Source of the DNA: Antrodiella citrinella
Lineage: Eukaryota; Basidiomycota; Agaricomycetes; Polyporales; Steccherinaceae
Reading direction: 5' to 3'
Length of the DNA stretch: 34,420 nt
NCBI GenBank assembly: GCA_004802725.1
Contig: SGPM01000297.1
Location: 1-34,420, forward strand
The notes below the pieces were generated by a model that did not search any database, was not told where the DNA came from, and worked only from the letters and a program-made list of their open reading frames with translations. Positions 21,114-31,149 of this stretch are shown here, piece by piece; position 1 is the stretch's first letter, and each line of letters opens with the position of its first letter. The translations under genes were made by a program, and so were the position numbers.

Positions 21114-23015
21114 ATGCATCCACGGAACCCGTATCGTGTTCCCGTTGACTTCAACTCTCTCGCAGTAGCATTCCCTGCGCTGGCCCCATAGTGAGTAATT
21201 GAAACTCATTCCTTTTCCATATGAAATCTCCTCAATCCATATTGTAGTGTCTTTCAAACTTCAAAAGGGCCGACAATAGACTTCCAGAATGATGCAGCTT
21301 TGAGGTACTTTCTTTATGGTGGTGTGCAGCAAAGCGACCTGACTTCGGAACACACTCAGGAAGCTGACAGAAGCTCTGCTGTTCACTGATTTCAAACTCA
21401 CTTTGAAAATTCCAAAGGACCGTTTATGCCCTCCTGTGAGTATGTTATTCTGTGATTATCAACATGGTGTTCAATGACCCCTCGCAGTAGGTGCCTAACA
21501 GGTACCGCACGGATTCATCCAGGACCACTAGTACATACTGAACCGGCTGTTTCAGGCTCAACTATGTCCTCTGGCTCGAAGATATACTTCATGTAACAAA
21601 TATCGCATACGGCTTACAGGAAGCACCGGTCGTCGGAATTGATATGTAGGATCATCCCCTATTGTTCAGTGACTTCGCTCATCCAGACTTGCAGTGGCAC
21701 CGGAGCATCTGCTATCTACCCAATGCTGGGGTGTCGGAAGAATGTTCACTGGCGTTTCGTTGCCACAGGTGCGAGCAGATATCTTGTGACTGGAATATCG
21801 ACTAAGATGTCAACAGAACTTGATTCTTCTTCCATTGAACATGCATCAGCGAATATTCAGGCGAATGCTCTACAAGACAAGATTGCTCTTGTTACGTCTA
21901 GTCCAAACGGACCGCTCCTTTCTCCACTAGTAGGACCAAAAGGACCAAACTCACCGGATATAACGTCTGCTCGTTTCTTGTGCCGGAGAATCACTACTCA
22001 CTTGCCTCCGCAGGTACGATTTCACCATGTGCAATCCCCCATTCTATGAGAGTCGGGATGAGGTTCTACGTTCGGCTGAGGCAAAAGAAGTGGGGCCCAA
22101 CGCTGTATGTTCCATCAACCAACATGGGCTACATAACGTCTCACTATGTTTCCAGGTGTGCACCGGAGCTGACGTCGAAATGATATCGCCAGGCGGTGAA
22201 TCTGCGTTTGTTTCCCAGATGGTACGCGAGAGTATTCGGAGTGGAACTCGTTGCAGGTATGAATTTCTGACGTATTCGTCGTGACTCAAGCTAACAGTCT
22301 ATGAAGGTGGTATACTTCAATGCTGGGGAAGTTGTCATCGTTGTTCGCAGTGGTCAAGGTTCTGAACGAACACGAAGTAAGTGACAGTGCACCAACAAAC
22401 CAGTTCAACTTCTGATCATTACACCTGGACCAGATCGACAACTATGCGATTACGGAGTTTGTGCAAGGTCAAACACGGCGCTGGGCAATTGCTTGGTCGT
22501 TCACGAATATACATCTTCCAGAGGTAGGTTTCACATTTTGAGTTCTATTTGCTGCGATTAAGCTCTCCTATTAGTCGATTGCTCGTGTTGCCAATTCCAG
22601 TCTACAGAACATCATGCCCAAACGCAACACTCTTCAGAGATCTTTCAAGAACTCCAGACGACGACCGTTCGATATATTGCAAGATGTGACAACTTCAATC
22701 GACGGTGTATCTTCCAGGTCGACAAGCCTGATCGCAGGCGAAGACTCGGTTGCTGACTTCGTCGTCTATGCTTCAGGAAATACCTGGTCCAGGGCTGCTC
22801 GGCGACGAAAACAGACTGCAACTGCGGGAGATGACCCTATGCATGCTGAGGATGAACTTTCGCAGCTCGTGTGTCGAATGCGCTGGACGAATGACACCAG
22901 TGCATCAGAATCTGTAGTATTAACTGTAGATTGGGTGCGAGGCGACGATCGACTTCTTTTTGAAAGCTTTACGAATCATGTGTGGCGGAAGGTAGAGGCC
23001 TTGGTAGAGAAATAG
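21114..23015 (+). CDS. METTL16: METTL16-type RNA N6-adenosine methyltransferase
   Basis: Twelve exons: 21114-21190, 21248-21304, 21360-21435, 21491-21501, 21556-21645, 21695-21768, 21817-21964, 22014-22104, 22156-22256, 22307-22376, 22434-22523, 22575-23015; 1326 nt, 441 aa. METTL16 enzymes use S-adenosylmethionine to methylate the A of the U6 snRNA ACAGAGA box and some mRNA hairpins in the nucleus. Seen here: the typical start [30 protein letters not shown], the SAM-binding [16 protein letters not shown], the acidic WRFVATELD, the catalytic NPPF in [48 protein letters not shown], and [13 protein letters not shown]. Exon 4 is only 11 nt (VPN plus part of Arg); the alternative CAG acceptor before it would introduce TAG, so the TAG acceptor is required. 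The 147-codon last exon covers the variable C-terminal region. Confidence 0.93.
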
Positions 23016-23141
23016 GAATTGAGATAATGGAACGCAATTGGGACGGAGAATATGTGCATGTCAAGTTGCTGCGACCTCTGACTCGATACACAAGAGTATA
23101 AATTATATCCCTTGAGAAGACTGTGTATTGCAGGGAACATA

Positions 23142-23513
23142 TCAATGGTGCTCGGTGTGTGCGTCGTCATGTCCATGCCCGTGTGCTTCCCATGGATGAC
23201 TCCAACCCTAGGTGGAAAATGTCAGCGCAAGAGGTCAGTTTCGCGACTTCGATACAGCACGCACCAGCAATTTAGGACCGTCCTTTCTGCATGACCAAAC
23301 AGAAGATCAGCGATATGGAAATCCGAGATTGCTTGTGTACACACCGTGCTCTGTAGAAAATGAAGAACCACATCGTTGCCCCAAGGGTCGTCGACAGGAT
23401 CTTGTACCTCAGACCAGGAAGATGAGGATGAAACCCGGTAGAAGATGCTATCGAGAGTTCATTCCAAGCTGTCATTGGAGAGGGTATAACTACGTACCGT
23501 GAGGCCCTGCCAT
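23142..23513 (-). CDS. NADH:ubiquinone oxidoreductase small subunit, NDUFB2-like
   Basis: Four short exons on the minus strand: 23513-23498 (16 nt), 23447-23345, 23286-23265 (22 nt), 23207-23142; introns 50, 58 and 57 nt; 68 aa, so no single open frame reveals it. The protein starts MAGPH, then has RYKILSTTLGATMWFFIFYR, a single membrane helix, then ARKDGPKLLGWSHPWEAHGH and a His/Asp-rich tail ending TEHH. The MWF-x-YRA-(R)KDGP-x-LLGW-HPW pattern and small size fit the NDUFB2 (AGGG; NUUM-type) accessory subunit of mitochondrial complex I in the inner membrane. The family name is from memory of the motif and less certain than the gene model. It ends 126 bases from the METTL16-like gene (convergent) and starts 205 bases from the divergent gene at 23719. 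Confidence 0.75.
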
Positions 23514-23718
23514 GGCTGAAATATGAAAGTGTTGTGAAGTGAACGACCGCCCGACTTGCCAGGCGGCGCCGTTTAGAGACGGGCGCTATATTTGCACGTG
23601 GAGATGTGCGCATAAACACCGGGCGCCTAACACGGAGTTTAATTGCACAATGGTCTCCTCCTTCCACTTTCGACCTCTCGACCTCTCGACTCGAACGTTC
23701 ACCTCCCTCCAGCTCAAC
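23514..23718. promoter_or_regulatory. 205-bp divergent promoter
   Basis: Lies between the start codons of the complex I subunit gene (-) and the AT-hook protein gene (+). It contains ACCTCTCGACCTCTCGACTC-like direct repeats close to the + start. Confidence 0.55.
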
Positions 23719-26700
23719 ATGGAGAGCAGAAAGAGGAAACGCGACGATGACGCGTCAATGACCATTGTGACTTTCCATGCACCCGGCGACAGAAGGTTCG
23801 ATAGGCTCCTCCGAGGTGAGATCTTATTTCTGTGCCTTGCGATCCTTCCGCTCATACATCTTCAGAGTCGTCGTTGGACGAAATGAAAACGGCTCTGAGG
23901 AAGAAGCTGAAAGTCTCTTCCGACTCTAACATTCGCCTTGCTCAGCTTCGAGACGGTGTGAAGATTGATCTCGACGATGGTCAGTGAAATGTTTAGCTGA
24001 GTTTTACCTCGTGCTAAGGCAACGTACAGAGGACGATTTTGATGCTCTCTATGTCCTGGCGTCGAAACAAAAGGTTGTAAATATATCTGTCGCGGTAGAA
24101 GGTGCGGTAGTGGGAAATCCGATGAGGCAAGCAGACTCGGTACGAGACACACGAGCAATTCAATCTGCCTCCCCTGACCTCTTTTCAATTAGTCAAGCAG
24201 CAATACACAAAATGGAGGTGCAGCTGAGGTCTTAGTGACTCAGATAAATGTCGCATCATCTTCCGAGACACCCGCGAACGACATCACCGTCCAGACTCCA
24301 TCAGGGAAGAAGAAATCCGTCAACTTCGATGATAACGTTATAATCCGCACACCTAAGTCAGGTTCCTCTTTGCGCACTCTGATACCTCACCAAATGAAAG
24401 AGCTCAACTCACCCGCATCCATCCTGAGGCGTGGTGAAGTTCAACCTCCATTAGCTTCTTCGTCGACTCAGACTCCTACTACAACGCCTGTGCAGAAGAA
24501 GAGAAAGCGCCCTTCTGATGCACCTCCAGAACCTGCTGCAGCAGCCCCAGAACCCGAGTCTCCGTTACTGATTCAGCTGCAAAGAAGAAACGGAAGAAAG
24601 GCAAGAAGAAGGACGATGCTGAAGCTGGCAGTGTAACCTCTGAACCGAGTTCCGTGCCTGCAGCAGCCCCTGTGGAGGTCACTACTCAAGCTCAAACACC
24701 TTCAAGTAGCAAGTCTGCCGTATCTCACGTACGTTCCGAACCTGATATTCAAGAAACATTGATTAAAAACGGGCAGCAGTCACAGACTACCGCTGTTGTT
24801 GAAATAGCTGTCAAAAAAAGGAAGTCAAAGTCCGCAGAAGCTGCACGCGTGTCTTTGGGTTTACCTGCTGAAGGATCAACGGTACGTGAGGCGGTGTTCA
24901 GTCATTGTTGCTGCTAGTGTTGACTGTATTCTAAGAGTAAGAAACGGGAGAAACAGCCGGCGATGAATGGATCGAAAGATGTCCACTCCGAAATCGCTCA
25001 ATCCGAGCCTCCGAAAGTACGTGGGCATTCACTGGCCGACACGCTGATACTGACGTGACCTCACATCATAGCAGGTGAATGGTGCAGTCAAGGCGCCGAC
25101 TCCTAGAAAACCTTCTTTCGCTTCTCAGCTTGTCGACAGTATTTCCGCGTCTTATAACAACTCCTCGTTATCACCGGATCTCGTTGGAACATCTGAAACG
25201 ACAACGACCGGGGTGACGCCGACAACCGCCGGTAAATTTATCGAACTCTACTCAGGAATACTCTACTCATGCACCTTTCATTAGATGAATTTACCTCTGA
25301 CGCAGCCAAGAAGAAGAGAGTTAGGGCAATGAAGCCAAAGCCATCTTTGAGCACGGCCGAATTGACTGAGGCCGTCAGTCAAGCAGTTGCTGCAGTGCGA
25401 TCCAGACATCTGTTGAGCAACAAGAATGATGTTGCACTTACATCCGCCGCTCCAGAAACTCGGGCTGAGTCGTCTTCAAAGTCAGCATCTTCCACCGCTG
25501 CAGCAGACGCTGAGCTGACCTCTCGTCCTTCGTCGTCCTCTCAGTCGAAGTCGGCGCCAACGGTCAACACGACCATAAGGTCCGAAAAAGAGGCACGGCC
25601 GCTGCACATCGTTCCGGGGTCAGCCATCTCCGAGGTCGCGATGGAAGGGAAGGGCGAAGGAAGCAGCGATGAAAGCAGCGAGAGTGGATCGGATGAGGCT
25701 CGAGAGGGATCTTGGGAGAATGAACAAGGACAGAAGGATGACGATTTGACCAAGCTGTTGGCTAAAGCGGGCGTAGCGTCGTTGGATGACGTTGATATGG
25801 ATGCTGTGCTCAGAGGACCGTCAATACCCAAGTCGAAGGGTGGCATACTGGCTGAGATCGCCGAAAGTTCCAGCAACGAAGAGGACGACAAGCTGTCGGA
25901 TCATGAAGAGTCGGAAGAAGAGAACGACAGATCATTCCGAAAGCTGGCAAAGTCTTTGGAGAAGAGTCACGCGTCTTCAGACGAGGAACAAGATGAAGCT
26001 GATGCATCTCTTGTCCCGCCAACCTATATGAATATAGATGCTCCGCAAACTGGTGATCCCAAGGTCAGTTTTGCTGATCAAGCATGGGCACAATCACTGA
26101 TCCAGAGCATTATTCTTAGCCTTTAAGCCTTGCTTCCACCCCTTCATCCGTCGACCAGGCAGAAGTGGCGAGCGTTCTGGAGGAGCCCTCCACAGAAACC
26201 ATCCCGCCGTCCCCCGCAGAGGCAGCTCCTCTCGAGAGTACCGACGGTTCGACCGCTGTGAACTCCTCGGAGAAGAGCAGCATAGAGAATCAGTCTGAGT
26301 CGTCTACCGACGGACCATCGACTACCCCACAAAGCGCGAATGAGGACCCGCAAGATCCAATACAACCTGCAGACGACCTCGAAGAACCTGCAGAACCACA
26401 AGCTCCTGGAAGCGTTGTTGTGCCTGATGACACTATCGCCCCTGCGAATGTTGTTCAGGACGAGCCCACCGCACGAGCTAAAGCGTCACCGCTCAAGGCA
26501 AGCATCTCAAGACGCATGAAGAACAGGCGAGGCGAAGTCCCCGACGATGTGGACGAACAGCCTGTTCTCATCAATATGCTCGACGAACTCGCAGCCGAAA
26601 AGGTCGATAAACGCCGCAAGAAAGCGACACCGGTGGAGACTTCCGACGAGCCCGCGCCTGCCTCCGCATCTGCACCTTCCAAACCTAAGAAAGTTGCTGC

Positions 26701-27904
26701 ACCAAAATCGAAAGGGAAGGCTACCGCTAACACCGAAAATGCTACTACCAAGTCTTCTTCTGCGACACTTATGCCTCCACCTCCTGTGCTTGAAGAAGCC
26801 CCCAAGACAGTTGCTGTGCCGAGATCCAAAGGCAAGGCTAAAGCTACCACCGACGATGCTGCTACCAAGCCTTCCTCCGCGACACTTATACCTCCATCTG
26901 TGACTGGAGAAGCCCCCAAAAAGGCGCGGGCACGTTCGAGAGCTAGCGGCGAGACCGAGGATGCCCCGAAACGGCGTGGGCGCCCTCCGCTGAGCGAAGA
27001 GGAGAAGGCGAAGAGGCAGGCAGAAAAGAAGGCGGAACAAGCGAAGAAGAAAGAAATAGCAGAGGCTCGCGCGCTTGCCAAAGCCGCGAAAGAAGCAGCC
27101 ATGCCCAAGAAAGCACCTCGACAGCGTGCTAAGACTACCAGGAATGCGGGTGAGAAGACTCCTGATGAAGACGGGGCGGAGGAGCAGGTCGCACCTGTGG
27201 CGACACCTAAGGCTACCCAGTCTAAGTCGGTCCCGACCTCTATGTCCAAGTGGACTGCTTTGAGCCAGGATTCTGAGGACGCTCCCGATGCGGACATGAC
27301 CATGATCGATGAACTTCGTTCCAGCAGCCCCGATTATGCTCTCGGTGGTAATTCTGCGACATCATCTACAGCCCCAGCGTCCAAACAAGCATCGGCCGAT
27401 CCCTCTGCGTCAAAACCCCGTCGTACGAGTTCTCGCGATGCTTTGTTTCTCCAGAGCCAGTCTCAGACCCAGTTGCCACCTCCGCCCAGCTCTCCCCCAC
27501 AAGATGATCAGCAATCCGATGACGAAGGTGCAGGATCTTCAACCAGAAATCCTGAAGCCTTCAAGGGCAGTTTATTCCCGAAGCTGGCAAATATGCAAAG
27601 CCAAGACTTGTACCCTGCTGCATCGTCGTCGAAACCTGTAGAGGCCACGCCCCGAAGCCAACCCAAGGGCTGGTTCCCCAGGTTATCTGAGTTCTCGACC
27701 GGTAACCTGTTCAAGTCCTCGCCCGCCGCTCCGGCTCCCTCGTCCCAATCGGCACGCACACCGCGCAAAGCTGCACAGGACGATGACGATGACGACGACG
27801 ATGAGAGCAGTGACGAGTCCGATGCGGAGAATTCCCACATTCCGAAGGCTCGGAGGGCCACCGTCGCGAAGAGGAGGACGTCTGGTCTCTCAGCCTATGC
27901 ATGA
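23719..27904 (+). CDS. Large acidic/basic AT-hook protein with PB1-like N-terminus; apparent frameshift
   Basis: Exons: 23719-23815, 23866-23979, 24030-24139, 24193-24881, 24936-25016, 25072-25231, 25285-26063, 26120-27904, about 1271 aa if one base is missing in exon 4. Residues about 14-106 (MTIVTFHAPGDRRFDRLLRE ... KTALRKKLKV ... LRDGVKIDLDDEDDFDALYV) look like a PB1 or ubiquitin-like fold. The rest is low complexity: Lys-rich nuclear-localisation-like blocks (KKKRKKGKKKD), acidic stretches (DDDDDDDDESSDESDAE), an AT-hook KRRGRPP followed by a charged helix, a duplicated repeat, and conserved-looking SLFPKLANMQSQDLYPA and GWFPRLSEFSTGNLFKSS near the end. This suggests a nuclear or nucleolar chromatin-associated protein (inference). 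In exon 4 the frame moves by one base near 24562 with no usable intron. The acceptor before exon 6 is ambiguous (25071 or 25074, a TAGCAG pair). No named family recognised. Confidence 0.8.
26692..26916 (+). repeat. Two-copy coding repeat in the AT-hook protein
   Basis: Two adjacent copies of about 40 codons: APKSKGKATANTENATTKSS then SATLMPPPP, and VPRSKGKAKATTDDAATKPS then SATLIPPS. Nucleotide similarity is also high, so this is a fairly recent internal duplication. Confidence 0.7.
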
Positions 27905-28145
27905 GGTCCGCGGTTGTCGTTTCGCTATCGTACCCCTTTCTTGAGTATACTTGGTCTTTCTTTCCTGATTTTCCGTGCATGCGTTCACATGTTCACACCC
28001 TACCCATCTATGACCCGGTACCAACCATTGCAAAGAAACCAATATGATCCTCTTTCTTGACCACTTGTGAAACATTCGCAAAAAACAAAATTCATAGTTC
28101 GATCGTAATATACAACAACCATTATGGCAAGAAAGTCCAACCTAT
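27905..28145. other. Convergent 3' flanks
   Basis: 241 bases between the ends of the AT-hook gene (+) and CPA1 (-). No open frame of note; both terminators must be here. Confidence 0.5.
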
Positions 28146-29636
28146 CTATGCAGCGACAGCAACTCGCCGGGCTGCAGCCGTGAATGCTAAAGCTGGCTCC
28201 ACGTTCGTCTCACCCATCACTTCCTGGGGGTTCAACCCGAATTCCATTTTGTGTGCGCGACATTCAGTCAGGAAATCTGTGAACATCTGTAGGGCATTAG
28301 GGCGAAATGATGAGCGACTTGATCTCGATGCATCGGAGAAGACGACGCCGTACCTCAATAGTGTCCAGAGGGCCACCAGCACTTTCGGGATGGAATTGCA
28401 CACCCCAGACCTTCTTCCCAGAGTCAGCAGTCGATTTGATACCCTCCACCGACGAGTCATTGCAGTTAATGAAGAATGGCTCCCATCCGGCGGGGAAAGG
28501 ATCCTGCAATTTCAACGCGTACTGGTGGTTTTGACTGAGGGGGATCATCAATCTCGTGTACCAGCGCGAAAATGCGATAAAAGCGTACCTAGTCACATAG
28601 ACACGACCGGCTTTGATAGAACCGGAGGAGGCCAATGCAAGAACAGGCTGATTGTGCCCGCGATTGCCAAATGTCATACGATATGCGTCAAGACCGGCAG
28701 CCATACCGATGACTTGATGACCCATGCAAATACCGAACACTGGCTTGGACCACTCCTGCAACGTCCTGCGGAGGTGCAAGGCAGCTTCCATGCAATGACG
28801 AGGGTCTCCGGGTCCATTAGTAAGGAACAACCCGTCATATTGGTCCCGAACGGTGTTGAAGTCGAAATTCCAGGGTAGGACCGTAACGGCAGCGTCACGA
28901 CGGACAAGTGAGCGGAGAATATTCGCCTTGGCACCGAAATCGATGACTGCGATCTTGATGTCACCCGTGGGGTTGAGGACATACGGTTGCTTGGTAGAAA
29001 TTTGCTCAACCAAGTTTTCTTGCGCAGGGTCCCAATATTCGTCGTCCTTCGGAAGAGCGGCATGGGCATCTTCGCCAACAGCAAGTCGACCGAGTGTGGT
29101 GCCCTGATCGCGCAAAAGGCGCGTAATAGCACGAGTGTCTACGCCTGTGATTCCTGGCACATTATAACGCTTGCACCAAGACGCGATGGACTCGACAGCA
29201 CGATGGTGAGAGAATCTCTCCGCGACATCAGCTACAACGATGGCCGAGCATTGAATGCCTTCGGACTCTAGGTACACACCAACGTCTTGACCGTCAATAG
29301 GTGTCTTGTTTAAGGGTACACCATAATTGCCGATGAGAGGTGTCGTGAAAACGAGGATTTGTCCTCGGTAGGAGGGATCCGTCATGGATTCCGTGTCTTC
29401 ACGAGAGAGAGAGATGAGCACACGACTTCGACCGAGGAGAAAAGCAACGTACAAGAAGTGATTGAGGTGGAAAACACAGTTTCGCCATATGTGCTTGTCT
29501 CAGCACCGAAAGAACGTCCAACGAATGATTCGCCTGACTTGAGGTGCAGGACGGCAGGAACGCGACCGATCGAAGTGGCATGAGTAGCGAGACCTCGTGT
29601 GTAGCGAGCAATCGAGTAGAGGTTGCGGGTGAACAT
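28146..29636 (-). CDS. CPA1: Carbamoyl-phosphate synthase, arginine-specific, small subunit (mitochondrial)
   Basis: Four exons on the minus strand: 29636-29453, 29396-28589, 28534-28354, 28286-28146; 437 aa, normal for the family. It is the glutaminase subunit that supplies ammonia to the large subunit for making carbamoyl phosphate for arginine. An N-terminal basic, Ser/Arg-containing presequence (MFTRNLYSIARYTRGLATHA) suggests import into mitochondria. Then come the small-subunit N-domain (SGESFVGRSFG, GETVFSTSITSYTESMTDPS, VFTTPLIGNYGVP, GITGVDTRAITRLLRDQGT) and the class I glutamine amidotransferase domain: LTNGPGDP, PVFGICMGHQ with catalytic Cys285, SQNHQYA, and GVQFHPESAGGP with the His and Glu of the triad. 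The 5' leader carries an arginine attenuator uORF ending 18 bases before this start, indicating translational repression by arginine. Confidence 0.96.
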
Positions 29637-29654
29637 GTTTGTAAGACGGAGACT

Positions 29655-29777
29655 TTAGTGATTGCTTAGGGTGAACACGAGGTCGCTGAGATAGCTGTAC
29701 GAATTTATGAATCAGCTTGAGAAAGAGACGACACAACGCTATACTCACTCGTCGCGTGTGCTTTGAGTGAAAATCAT
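29655..29777 (-). promoter_or_regulatory. Arginine attenuator peptide uORF, interrupted by an intron
   Basis: In the CPA1 leader, ATG at 29777 opens a frame that becomes a 22-codon uORF only after removal of a 54-nt intron (29748-29695; donor GTGAGT, acceptor CGTACAG). Parts are 29777-29749 and 29694-29655, with stop TAA at 29657-29655. The peptide starts MIFTQS and ends RDDYLSDLVFTLSNH. Fungal arg-2/CPA1 leaders encode a 23-25-residue peptide with a conserved DYLSD core that stalls ribosomes at its stop when arginine is high; the Asp before Tyr is essential in Neurospora. That Asp is Asp10 here. The start context (TAC before ATG) is weaker than that of the main ATG (AAC), fitting leaky scanning. 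Without splicing the frame ends after 10 codons, at a TGA within the donor region, and lacks the core. Confidence 0.85.
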
Positions 29778-31149
29778 GTACGAGCGAGGTCGCTCAAGGA
29801 AAGAAAGGCGATTGTGAGTCACTGGCGCTGCTGGTGGAAGTCCAAGCGAGTGCCGTGGCGCAAGCGTGGCAGTAAATTTTCGTTCCAATCTCCGCTTAGA
29901 ATGCACGATCACGTGCATAATCAGAGCCCGAGAAGCCTTTTCGTCCGAAGCTGTGAAGCTGTGCCAGCTGTTGCTGTGCTCGATCATATCTTACTGAACC
30001 GATTGAGATCGAAAGTTCAACGTTCAACTATTCACGGTCTGACTAATCACTCTTACAATGCTCACCTGCAAGTCGGATCTATGTACACAGTGTAATCGAC
30101 AAATCTGTGTGATCACTACATAGACCTCGGCAAATAGCTCCATACACCACCGGCTTCTGCAGTAATCACTCGGAACTATACGTTCAGCTGAGAACTTCAA
30201 GCTGACGATATACTTAGTTCGGCATTTTCTGATGCGACGGGATCTTCCTCTGCAAGTTATTTGTGCCATGCACATCCGACCGTGGGTTCTTAACTATAAA
30301 ATTTGCTGTGCAAAAATTGTTAGCTGAGGAATGACACACCAAAGTATGACCAGCTGCGAGTCAATGGATCAACATTCCAGTTTCGGCTAAAGTCGGAATG
30401 ACTAAGATGATGTCAGAATCTACTTTAAGGATGTCCTTGAAGCTGTTGCCATACAACGACAAACAATGGTTCCAAAAGAAGCCAATATGAAGGATGAACC
30501 GTAGTAGACCGTACACCGTGCCGGTTGTCACACTACGTATAGTGCGTACAGAGGGTGACCATGGTTCTATCCATCCATCATACGACAAATTTTGCATTGG
30601 CAATCCTTCCGGTGTGATTGATTGTCTAGAGTAAACGGACAGCATACACATTGCGCGACAATTCAGCGATCGTTCAGTTTAAGAATATCTCGATTCTCAA
30701 AAGTTGACCTCAGTTGATATGATAGTTTTAATTGATATTGGAGCTCAAGCTTCGAGTCTCCTGATATCGTTTTGGAAAAAGTTAACCGGGGAACGTGCTA
30801 GAATGTACTACAACATGATCTATACAGGGGCGCCTAGATCATTTCGGTGAGGATCGGTTCCCGGGAGATCGTGTAGTTCAGGCGCCTGTCCGGATGGATC
30901 GCTCTTCGACCGCGACAACAACAAGTGCTTCCCGAGTTTTGCTCGTCCGCTCTTTTCCTGTTTACCAATCACTGTGTCCAGATTTCGATACCCATCGTGG
31001 AGGGCATGCATGACTACGTCTATGATCATACATACGCGTTAAGGGGATGATATAAGACACCATGGGCACAGTCCTCCAGAGACCGACACTGGCATTCTCC
31101 GAACTCTACAAGTTCTCCCTGGTGGCACTTCTTCTTATTCTCTTCATTC
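29778..31149. other. 1.4 kb intergenic region between divergent CPA1 and Zn2Cys6 genes
   Basis: Contains the CPA1 promoter on the left and the regulator's promoter on the right. A minus-strand frame 31029-30820 (69 codons, with HDGYRNLDTVIGKQEKSGRA) starts with ATG and is hydrophilic; it might be a small gene but nothing supports it further. The 30361-30651 minus frame is A/T-rich and without motifs. No RNA gene seen. Confidence 0.45.
31051..31056 (+). promoter_or_regulatory. TATA-like box of the Zn2Cys6 gene
   Basis: TATAAG about 94 bases before the ATG at 31150, followed by a CT-rich stretch. Position fits a core promoter. Confidence 0.4.

Noticed and set aside
23469..23497. 29-nt intron ending at AATGACAG in the complex I subunit gene
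   Set aside because: Too short; the CTCTCGATAG acceptor at 23448 keeps the same frame with a normal 50-nt intron.
23272..23667. 131-codon minus-strand frame as a gene
   Set aside because: It runs through the promoter and introns of the complex I subunit gene; only the spliced subset of this frame is supported.
26455..27303. Minus-strand frame of 282 codons opposite the AT-hook gene
   Set aside because: It is the antisense shadow of Lys/Glu/Ala-rich codons; the plus strand has matching exons, repeats and an AT-hook.
30820..31029. 69-codon minus-strand frame beginning with ATG
   Set aside because: Hydrophilic and tidy, but without a recognised motif, partner exons or promoter signal; kept only as a note.
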